From DAISJM01 sp036821485 (lineage in GTDB: Bacteria; Verrucomicrobiota; Kiritimatiellia; CAIQIC01; JAGNIJ01): a stretch of 5,461 nucleotides of DNA. The stretch lies in assembly GCA_036821485.1 (NCBI GenBank), contig DAISJM010000103.1:1-5461 (forward strand), in the 5' to 3' direction. The notes under the pieces are model-generated. The model did no database searches, was not told the DNA's origin, and worked only from the letters and a program-made list of their open reading frames with translations. The translations under genes and the position numbers were made by a program. This document shows, one piece after another, positions 1 through 5,461 of this stretch (position 1 is its first letter; every line of letters starts with the position of its first letter).

Positions 1-386
1 CGATCAAGCTCTTCGACGAGCGCCGGGACCAGGACCAGGACCGCCACCTACAGCAGTTGGCCAAGGAACACGGCCTGATCTTCTTCTTCCGCTCGGATTG
101 TCCCTATTGCCACGCGATGGCCCCGACTATCCGCATGCTGGCCGAGAAGTACGGCATCGAGGTGCTGCCTGTCTCGGTCGATGGGGCTGGGATTCCCGAC
201 TTTCCGCAGTTCCGCGACGGCCGCGCCCAGGCCGCCGCTTGGGGTGTTGAGAAGGTTCCCGCCTTGTTTATCGGCTCAAAGGCGACTGGAGATCACGCGC
301 CCATCGGCTTCGGAATGATGGCCTTTTCCGAAATCGTGAATCGCATTTTCGTATTGACCGGCACGAAGCCCGGCGAGCAATTCTAA
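1..386 (+). CDS. traF: TraF-like conjugal transfer pilus assembly protein, thioredoxin fold, 5' truncated by window edge
   Basis: This is the C-terminal 127 codons of a gene that begins before the window; the frame is open from base 3 to the TAA at 384-386. In F-type systems TraF is a periplasmic pilus-assembly factor that works with TraH and TraW. The visible part is a thioredoxin-like domain: a hydrophobic strand (LIFFF), the redox motif CPYC encoded at 99-110, a helix, a second strand (IEVLPVSVDG) and the cis-proline loop VPALF, with its proline codon at 258-260. The CPYC motif suggests real thiol-disulfide activity; as I recall, F TraF itself lacks the CXXC, while some relatives keep it. 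A TTG at 57 is in frame but is not the start, because coding sequence continues upstream and the usual N-terminal domain would be lost. The charged stretch before the domain (DERRDQDQDR) looks like a linker. A TrbB-type disulfide isomerase is the main alternative, but the position directly before traH favours TraF. Confidence 0.86.
   Translation, partial: IKLFDERRDQDQDRHLQQLAKEHGLIFFFRSDCPYCHAMAPTIRMLAEKYGIEVLPVSVDGAGIPDFPQFRDGRAQAAAWGVEKVPALFIGSKATGDHAPIGFGMMAFSEIVNRIFVLTGTKPGEQF
26..42 (+). repeat. Short GGACCA direct repeat inside traF
   Basis: GGACCA occurs twice in tandem, followed by a partial third copy (GGACC). It encodes the alternating D-Q-D-Q-D stretch just before the thioredoxin domain. 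The unit is 6 bp, so gain or loss of a copy would keep the frame. It is small and may be chance. Confidence 0.4.
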
Positions 387-391
387 GGAGG
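385..391 (+). promoter_or_regulatory. Shine-Dalgarno of traH, overlapping the traF stop
   Basis: AAGGAGG is a near-perfect match to the anti-Shine-Dalgarno sequence and sits five bases before the ATG at 397. Its first two bases are the last two of the traF TAA, so ribosomes ending traF are placed at the traH start. This fixes the traH start and argues for translational coupling. Confidence 0.85.
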
Positions 392-396
392 CCGCT

Positions 397-1812
397 ATGC
401 GCTTGAAGAAAATCACCGCTGTTGTTCTGGCCTGCACTCTGACCACTCAGGCCAGCGCTATCACCATGCAAGAGCTGTTTGATGGTGTGAATGCCAATGG
501 CAACGTGTCGAACCCGGCTGCGCTCCAGGGGCAGACCATGAATATGTACACCGGAGGCAGCATGTTCATGCGGATGCCCAACCGCACCTACAACATGGCA
601 TCGCTCACGCCACCGAGCTGGAATGCTGGCTGCGGCGGCATCGACCTCTTTATGGGCGGCTTCTCTTTCATCAACAAAGACCAGTTCGTCGCCATGTTGA
701 AGAACATTGGTTCCAATGCGCTGGGTTACGGCTTCAAGCTCGCTCTCCAGAATCTTTGCCCCACGTGCGACAACGTGATGCAGGCGCTCCAAGCCACTGC
801 CAACCAAGTCAATCGTCTCAACATCGACTCGTGCGAGGCCGCCAAAGGGATTGTCAATGCGACCGCCCCGGCTGCTTGGGAAAAGGGCCGCCAGAACTCG
901 GCGATGAATTGGGGGGTCTTCACCAATGCCTACGAGAACATCACTGACGCTTGGACCAACACCAAGAACTCTGAAGTCAAGGCCAACCAAGCCATCAACC
1001 AGGCTGCCTCTTCCAATCCCGAGTCTCGTGACTCTCTACCGCGCGGGAACGTCGTTTGGCGCGCTTTGAAAAAGCTGGATGGAATTGACGACGAGCACCG
1101 CATGATCCTGATGTCTATGGTGGGAACAAGCATTTTCGACACCACCAACGGCCCTAAGCCACCCGTCTTTCTCCCCAAGAAAGACATCACCGTTCAGCAG
1201 CTCGTGGGATCACAGGATACGGCTCCTACCCTCAATCTCCCTATCTATCGTTGCGACACCCTTGATGAAGATGGGTGCCTCCATCCGACCGATGGCGTTT
1301 CGGCGAAGGAGACGCGCACTTTCCGCTACATGGTGCGCACCAAGATGTGGGACATCACGGATCGTATTGCGGGCCGCACCGCCCATCCGAGCCCCGAGGA
1401 GCTTTGGAAGTTTCTCAACGTCACCGACCTGCCCATCTACAAGATGCTCGCAGTTTCGACGACGCTCAACAACACGGGTCTCGCCGACAACCTTGTGAAT
1501 CGCTACCAGGACCTGATTGCCGCCAAGTATGCGGAGGTGTACATCCAGCGCGCGGTTGCCGATCTGAATGCCGCCCTGGGTAAGTACATGACGACTGCCG
1601 GCGATCCCGCCGTCAACGAAGAACTCAAGCGGTTTCACGACGAGTTGGCGAAGTTGCGCAACGACGCGCGCAGCGTCCTTGCTACGGCCTACACCCAGAC
1701 CATCAGTACGTACAGCATTGCTCAAGAGGTGCACTACATGGAGCGCGCCCTGAATGCCAATCTGTCGCAAACGCTTCGCAACTCTCTTGCCTTCGGCAAG
1801 AGCCTTCGCTAA
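397..1812 (+). CDS. traH: TraH, F-type conjugative pilus assembly / mating pair protein
   Basis: The product has 471 residues, close to the roughly 458 of F TraH. The family acts on the periplasmic side of the outer membrane and is needed for pilus extension in F-type systems. The N-terminus is a clear Sec signal peptide: basic RLKK, a hydrophobic core, and a likely SPase I site after ASA (residues 19-21). The mature part has six cysteines (79, 121, 124, 146, 286, 294), including a CPTC pair at 121-124 within LQNLCPTCDN. An even number in an exported protein suggests disulfides. The N-terminal third carries the Gly-rich family segment NAGCGGIDLFMGGFSF (residues 76-91). From about residue 365 to the end the chain is mostly helical and charged, with coiled-coil potential around 405-430 and a final helix near 440-465. 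The start is set by the strong SD at 385-391. traF lies 10 bases upstream and traG 11 bases downstream. Confidence 0.95.
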   Translation: MRLKKITAVVLACTLTTQASAITMQELFDGVNANGNVSNPAALQGQTMNMYTGGSMFMRMPNRTYNMASLTPPSWNAGCGGIDLFMGGFSFINKDQFVAMLKNIGSNALGYGFKLALQNLCPTCDNVMQALQATANQVNRLNIDSCEAAKGIVNATAPAAWEKGRQNSAMNWGVFTNAYENITDAWTNTKNSEVKANQAINQAASSNPESRDSLPRGNVVWRALKKLDGIDDEHRMILMSMVGTSIFDTTNGPKPPVFLPKKDITVQQLVGSQDTAPTLNLPIYRCDTLDEDGCLHPTDGVSAKETRTFRYMVRTKMWDITDRIAGRTAHPSPEELWKFLNVTDLPIYKMLAVSTTLNNTGLADNLVNRYQDLIAAKYAEVYIQRAVADLNAALGKYMTTAGDPAVNEELKRFHDELAKLRNDARSVLATAYTQTISTYSIAQEVHYMERALNANLSQTLRNSLAFGKSLR

Positions 1813-1816
1813 GAGG
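1811..1816 (+). promoter_or_regulatory. Shine-Dalgarno of traG, overlapping the traH stop
   Basis: AAGAGG lies seven bases before the ATG at 1824, and its first two bases belong to the TAA stop of traH. As at the traF-traH junction, this suggests translational coupling and supports the chosen traG start. Confidence 0.75.
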
Positions 1817-1823
1817 TTCGGCG

Positions 1824-4800
1824 ATGATCGACATCGAAATTCAAACCTACTGGAACGTCGAGACGTTGTACTACGTCTTCAATGCGGTTGCCTCGATCAT
1901 GGCCGGCGCTGGCTTCGAGGGCCTGATGAAGATGGTCTTCCTCTTCGCTATCGGCATCGGCATGTTTGCCTACGCGGGGAACAAGCAGCTCGAAATGGCC
2001 AAGTGGTTCATCCAGGCCCTTGTCTTCGTCAGCATCCTGAACCTCCCCATCGCTCGCGTTGGGCTGACCGACAAGACCGGGTTGGAGCCGCCGCGCGTGG
2101 TGGACAACGTGCCCTTCGCGTTGGCAATCGTTGGTCAAACCACCAATCTGGCCTTTGGTTTCCTGACGCGGACTTATGAAACCGTCTTCGGTGTGCCCGA
2201 AGAATTGGGCCTGCAAAAAGGGGATGTGGGCTTTGGGCACCGCATCCTGAAGAACGTCAATAACGCCACAGTCCGCGATCCGCAATTGCGTTCCGATCTC
2301 ATGCAGTTCATCAAGGAATGCACGATCTATGACATCAAGGACGGTGTTATCAGTGCGCAAGAGATCGTTGGTGGCACCGACACATGGAACACGATATTTA
2401 CCAACACCAGTCCCGCACGATTCGTCACCTACGACACCCTAACCCCGGAGCCCCAAACCGCGCCTTGCACGGACGCAGCCCAGGTACTCAAGGATCGTGT
2501 TGCGGATGCTGTGGCCAAGGCGCAAATCTTCTACGGTAAGCAGGCGTTTTCGCGGGCTTCAACCGATGCCATCGCGGAAAGCATGTTCGTATCGGCAATC
2601 GGCACATCCTACGACTGGATTCTCAACAACTCATCCAATGCATCGACCGCGCTTCGTCAGTCGATGTTCAACAACATCTGGAAGGAGGCGGGCGCGGAAT
2701 TGCCGGCGCTGCTGAACGATCCAGCGCGTGTGGCTGAAGTGAACGCGATGATGTCATCGGCTCAGGCGGCCCGCCAGGCTGCCGGCGCCAACGCTTCAAT
2801 CAGCATCCTCGCGCAAGAAACCATCCCGCACATGCGGAACTGGCTGGAGGCAATTCTGTACGCCATGTTCCCGATTATCGTGGTCATCATGGTGATGGTC
2901 TCTGCCCAGGGGTCAAAGCAGGTGCTGGGTGGCTACATGATGTCTTTGGCGTGGATCGGTATGTGGCCCGTTCTGTTCGCAGTCATCAACCATCTATCCA
3001 TGATGCACCTGCGTTACAAGATGCGGGCACTTGAGTTGGCCGCAGGCGCGGGCATTCCCTTCCAGCTTTCCGATGTCTTCGACGCGACTTTGACCGACGA
3101 GCAGTCGATGATCGGCTACATGGTCATCCTGGTCCCTTTCCTGTCGGCGGCGATCATCAAGATGGGGCAGGGCGGTTTCATGTCCCTTGCTGACAAGATG
3201 ACGGCCAGCTTCTCTTCTCTCGCGTCGAGTGCCGGCTGGCAGGCGGCCAGCGGCAATCACAGCTCTGGCCAAGTTGGTATGGATACGGCGAGCGTTAACA
3301 CCACCTCGATGCACAAGTACGACAGCAACATGGCCTTGTCTGGCGGTGGGGCCATGATCGGCACCGGCTCGGGCGGGATGGCCACCATGGCACCAAACGG
3401 CGCGGTGGCCATGAGCCAGCTTCACAACCGCATGCTCCAGCAAATGGGTATGGATCATCGCTATGAGGCGGGGCGCAACCAAGAGGCGCATCGCACCGAC
3501 ATTTCGTCGGTGGGTGATCAGCTCTCGTATCGTCATGGCGATACATCGACCGGGAACAATGTCGTCGGCGCGGACAGGACACGGGGCGCTTATCAGCAGT
3601 CTGGTGTTGCTGCATCGACCTCGGAGCAGGGGGGGTACGGCGGCTCCCACACTGGCGGCCAGTCCTTTGGTAAGACCCATAGGGACAACGCCAATTTCCA
3701 CATGCAGGCGGGTGCCAACGACAGCCTCGGCATGAACCTTGGCGTTGTACGACCATCTGGTGCAGCGCCTGCGGTCGCGGCTGCCGGCTCCGGCCCTGCT
3801 GATGCTCACGGTGCCGAGAAACGCATTGAGAACGGAATTCGCGGTGGCGGCGGCACGGACACGCAGGTGGCCAAAGCGAAGGATAGGTTCCGCGCAGCAA
3901 ATCCCGGTGGTTCCTCTCCTGGGGGACTTGTAAGCCGTATAAGCGCTGGTCTTGGGCTTCAATCCAACAAGACGTATGGGGCTGCGCAGGGCCGGGATCG
4001 TAGCGTGGCTGACCAGCACTCCCAAGACGAAAGCGCCAGAACCGAACGCACTTTCCAGGTCAGTGGTCAGCGCGCCACACAAGACAGCTCGGGTAGGCAA
4101 TCTCAGCAGACCAGCCGTACCGGCAACGACGCTGTGCTGTCTAACGTCGACGAGCGCTCTCATATCCGCGACGTATCAGATCGTACCGAGTACGGCACTG
4201 GTGACCGCGCCAACCGCAGCGAATCCAACAGCTTTACCCATCACCGGGATCTGATGGCCGATCCGTCCTTTATGGCGGCCGTGGCTGCCCGCAATGGTAT
4301 GAGTGCCACCCGTTTCTATAGTCAGGAAACGCCAACCATCATGTCTATGGTTCAGGACTACGCTGCCGAGAAGGGTATGGTTAATGCGGCTCAGACGCTG
4401 AATACCAGTAATTTCGCGGGCGAAACCTTGCCGGCCAACAAGGCCGACCTGCAAGGCATATCCGACAGGGAGCGCAAAGAAATCCCGAACGACATCCGCG
4501 CAAAGCACAAACGCAAGGCTTCGGCAACAGGCGCCGGCAGCACCGCGCCTGTCAGCACAAACACGAGCACTCCGAGGATTGTTGGGCAATCGCGCGTTGC
4601 TGTCGAAGGGCAGCTCGATCCGAAGAACAAAGACAGCATCCCGGCTCGCGCTGGTGCGCTGAATGACAACGTGCATGCCTGGGCCAGTCCGGACAAGAAG
4701 GTTGGAGAGGGACGCCCCAACCCGATGGGCGTGGTCGAGGATATGGAAGGCCGCGACATCAAGGACTCCGCCCTGAAGGCGTGGGACAAGCTGACCGGCG

Positions 4801-4892
4801 GCGATGGTACGGCAGACGGTGAAAAGCTCACCGACAACATGAAGAGAGAAACCAGTGCTTCGCCACGCATCAACTCTGGGACGAAGCGCTAA
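1824..4892 (+). CDS. traG: TraG, mating pair stabilisation and pilus assembly membrane protein
   Basis: The product has 1022 residues; F TraG has about 938. The N-terminal domain (about 1-460) is polytopic, with hydrophobic segments near 34-51, 61-74, 97-114, 338-360, 368-393 and 427-446. Family marks include VDNVP at 93-97 and the only two cysteines, C166 (KECTIYDI) and C215 (APCTDA); both match cysteines in F TraG as I remember its sequence, and both lie in the large loop between the third and fourth segments. The segment just after the membrane domain (GN-S-GQ at about 477-483, then GTGSGGMATMAPNGAVAMSQL at 513-533) also resembles F TraG. The soluble part to residue 1022 is rich in Gly, Ser, Gln, Asp and Arg, with an ordered-looking patch at about 804-852. 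In F the N-terminal part serves pilus assembly, while the C-terminal part serves mating-pair stabilisation and, with TraS of the recipient, entry exclusion. The 84 extra residues appear to lie in the low-complexity C-terminal half. Confidence 0.95.
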   Translation: MIDIEIQTYWNVETLYYVFNAVASIMAGAGFEGLMKMVFLFAIGIGMFAYAGNKQLEMAKWFIQALVFVSILNLPIARVGLTDKTGLEPPRVVDNVPFALAIVGQTTNLAFGFLTRTYETVFGVPEELGLQKGDVGFGHRILKNVNNATVRDPQLRSDLMQFIKECTIYDIKDGVISAQEIVGGTDTWNTIFTNTSPARFVTYDTLTPEPQTAPCTDAAQVLKDRVADAVAKAQIFYGKQAFSRASTDAIAESMFVSAIGTSYDWILNNSSNASTALRQSMFNNIWKEAGAELPALLNDPARVAEVNAMMSSAQAARQAAGANASISILAQETIPHMRNWLEAILYAMFPIIVVIMVMVSAQGSKQVLGGYMMSLAWIGMWPVLFAVINHLSMMHLRYKMRALELAAGAGIPFQLSDVFDATLTDEQSMIGYMVILVPFLSAAIIKMGQGGFMSLADKMTASFSSLASSAGWQAASGNHSSGQVGMDTASVNTTSMHKYDSNMALSGGGAMIGTGSGGMATMAPNGAVAMSQLHNRMLQQMGMDHRYEAGRNQEAHRTDISSVGDQLSYRHGDTSTGNNVVGADRTRGAYQQSGVAASTSEQGGYGGSHTGGQSFGKTHRDNANFHMQAGANDSLGMNLGVVRPSGAAPAVAAAGSGPADAHGAEKRIENGIRGGGGTDTQVAKAKDRFRAANPGGSSPGGLVSRISAGLGLQSNKTYGAAQGRDRSVADQHSQDESARTERTFQVSGQRATQDSSGRQSQQTSRTGNDAVLSNVDERSHIRDVSDRTEYGTGDRANRSESNSFTHHRDLMADPSFMAAVAARNGMSATRFYSQETPTIMSMVQDYAAEKGMVNAAQTLNTSNFAGETLPANKADLQGISDRERKEIPNDIRAKHKRKASATGAGSTAPVSTNTSTPRIVGQSRVAVEGQLDPKNKDSIPARAGALNDNVHAWASPDKKVGEGRPNPMGVVEDMEGRDIKDSALKAWDKLTGGDGTADGEKLTDNMKRETSASPRINSGTKR

Positions 4893-4894
4893 GT

Positions 4895-4917
4895 CATGGG
4901 GGCCTTGTGCCCCCATG
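4895..4917. terminator. Perfect hairpin between convergent traG and small-gene operon, putative bidirectional terminator
   Basis: A 9-bp perfect inverted repeat, CATGGGGGC and GCCCCCATG, flanks a CTTGT loop and starts two bases after the traG stop. It lies between traG and the end of the convergent minus-strand genes (last base 4924), where a shared terminator is expected. Neither strand has a run of Ts after the stem, so it is not a canonical intrinsic terminator. It may instead be a Rho-assisted stop or a stem protecting the 3' end. Confidence 0.5.
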
Positions 4918-4923
4918 GCTCGC

Positions 4924-5196
4924 TCAGTACAGAACGATCTGGCCGTTCTGGTCTTTGAGCACTGGCACGTATTCTCCAGTGGCTGGGTTGATGTCCATCG
5001 CTTGATAGAGCCGCCCTCCAGTGGTGGGCGGAAGGTCGCTGAATCCCTCGCTCAACCAACAGGCGAGCCAGTACGGTATCCAGAAGATCGAGCCCCCTAC
5101 CATCATCATCCCGAAGCTGGCCAGCGTATGGTCCGACAGCAAGAACGCTATCGGAATGGGCGCTGCGTACAGCAGCCGTTTTCGCCACTTGTTCAT
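4924..5196 (-). CDS. Small inner-membrane protein of unknown function, converging on traG
   Basis: The product has 90 residues, and I do not recognise its family. A basic N-terminus (NKWRKR) is followed by two hydrophobic stretches, about 8-27 and 29-48, separated by a short turn with S21, D22 and H23. The second stretch is aromatic (FWIPYWLACWL). The remaining ~40 residues are soluble and include INPATGEYVP (69-78) and the ending VLKDQNGQIVLY. By the positive-inside rule both ends would face the cytoplasm, with a hairpin in the inner membrane. The ATG is set by AGAGG at 5203-5207, six bases upstream, inside the last codons of the preceding gene. The product could be a membrane partner of the exported protein encoded before it. 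Its place beside traG recalls small exclusion proteins such as TraS or Eex, which are also inner-membrane proteins but larger; no sequence similarity is claimed. Gene reality is fairly sure, function unknown. Confidence 0.74.
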   Translation of the reverse strand: MNKWRKRLLYAAPIPIAFLLSDHTLASFGMMMVGGSIFWIPYWLACWLSEGFSDLPPTTGGRLYQAMDINPATGEYVPVLKDQNGQIVLY

Positions 5197-5199
5197 GTT

Positions 5200-5451
5200 C
5201 TACCTCTGTTCCTCGATTATGAGATAGGTCCAGGTGCCACTTTCCTTCTGCTGGTTCATGGCCACGATACGCCATCCCTTCTCATAAATCTGCTTCACCG
5301 TCACTTTCCCCAGGTGCTCGCAATCGAACTTCGTGTCGTAGCCGGCGAAGTAGTTGGTACCGCAAACACCGCCCTTCGCCGGGCCTGCTTGGGCGTTGGC
5401 CGCCGTGCTTAGTGCTGTCATAATGAAAGCAAACAAAGTTAGTTTTTTCAT
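5200..5451 (-). CDS. Small exported two-cysteine protein of unknown function
   Basis: The product has 83 residues, and I do not recognise its family. Residues 1-20 form a textbook Sec signal peptide: MKK, a hydrophobic core (LTLFAFIMTAL), and an ANA cleavage site at 18-20 followed by QAG. There is no lipobox, so it should be a soluble periplasmic or secreted protein of about 63 residues. The mature part has exactly two cysteines, C30 and C44, that could form one disulfide. Its C-terminal half (EKGWRIVAMNQ, then WTYLIIEEQ) reads as a short helix and two strands, faintly like the GWE(L/V)V pattern of DUF4177-type small proteins; this is a weak likeness only. The start codon is supported by the signal peptide. 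Upstream only ten bases are visible (ending GAG at 5459-5461), so the RBS and promoter lie mostly outside the window. The TAG stop is three bases before the ATG of the membrane-protein gene, so the two form one operon. Confidence 0.76.
   Translation of the reverse strand: MKKLTLFAFIMTALSTAANAQAGPAKGGVCGTNYFAGYDTKFDCEHLGKVTVKQIYEKGWRIVAMNQQKESGTWTYLIIEEQR
5203..5207 (-). promoter_or_regulatory. Shine-Dalgarno of the 90-residue membrane protein gene, inside the end of the preceding gene
   Basis: On the minus strand AGAGG falls in the last two sense codons (CAG AGG) of the exported-protein gene, directly before its TAG, and lies six bases from the ATG at 5196. This fixes the start of the membrane-protein gene and suggests that it is translated by coupling to the upstream gene. 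Confidence 0.7.
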
Positions 5452-5461
5452 GCTTCTGCTC

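Noticed and set aside
57..59. TTG as start codon of traF
   Set aside because: The frame is open to the window edge, no good SD precedes the TTG, and starting there would remove the N-terminal part of TraF.
424..435. Possible lipobox (VLAC, residues 10-13) in TraH
   Set aside because: The hydrophobic core before it would be only about seven residues, while the ASA site at 19-21 gives a normal SPase I signal peptide.
268..990. Minus-strand open frame of 240 codons opposite traF and traH
   Set aside because: It crosses the junction of two well-supported genes on the other strand and has no recognisable protein features.
2994..4163. Long minus-strand open frame of 389 codons opposite traG
   Set aside because: It lies wholly inside traG, has an Arg/His/Ala-rich composition typical of antisense frames in GC-rich coding DNA, and shows no domain or membrane pattern.
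4889..5275. Alternative minus-strand frame of 128 codons overlapping the small genes
   Set aside because: It overlaps both small genes in another frame, runs across the hairpin into the end of traG, and its sequence is Arg/His/Asp-rich without domains.
4855..5412. Plus-strand open frame of 185 codons after traG
   Set aside because: It starts inside traG and covers both minus-strand genes, which have a signal peptide, membrane segments and proper spacing. The plus-strand product has none of these and is rich in His, Arg and Pro.
5413..5449. AT-rich patch near the start of the exported-protein gene as a possible promoter
   Set aside because: It encodes the signal peptide, where A/T-rich codons are expected, and no convincing -35/-10 pair is visible; the real promoter should lie beyond the window.

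Overview
The window is the distal part of an F-type (MPF-F) conjugative type IV secretion cluster, followed by two small genes on the opposite strand. The order traF (3' part only), traH, traG matches the end of the pilus-assembly and mating-pair-stabilisation block of F-like plasmids and related integrative elements. GC content looks moderately high, in the high fifties percent by eye. Together with F-type transfer genes, this suggests a conjugative plasmid or ICE in a beta- or gammaproteobacterium. The sequence does not let me name the replicon or host.

Layout: positions 1-386 hold the C-terminal 127 residues of a TraF-like thioredoxin-fold protein with an intact CPYC motif. Positions 397-1812 hold a complete TraH with a signal peptide, six mature cysteines and a helical C-terminal half. 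Positions 1824-4892 hold a complete, rather long TraG of 1022 residues, with a polytopic N-terminal membrane domain and a low-complexity soluble C-terminal half. The three genes are packed with 10-11 base gaps, and each Shine-Dalgarno sequence overlaps the preceding stop codon, so they form one translationally coupled operon. A perfect 9-bp hairpin follows the traG stop.

On the minus strand, converging on traG, an 83-residue exported protein (5200-5451) and a 90-residue inner-membrane protein (4924-5196) form a tight pair, with three bases between them. I do not recognise either family. In F, the exclusion genes traS and traT lie at this spot beside traG, so this inverted exported-plus-membrane pair is a candidate exclusion or accessory module. 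That is inference from position and topology only.

How the genes work together: TraF and TraH are periplasmic or outer-membrane-associated assembly factors. TraG spans the inner membrane, serving pilus assembly through its N-terminal domain and mating-pair stabilisation through its C-terminal part. The CPYC motif in TraF, the six cysteines of TraH and the two cysteines of TraG fit a complex that needs disulfide formation or isomerisation. No RNA gene, insertion sequence, CRISPR array or replication origin is visible, and no stretch above 300 bases lacks a gene.
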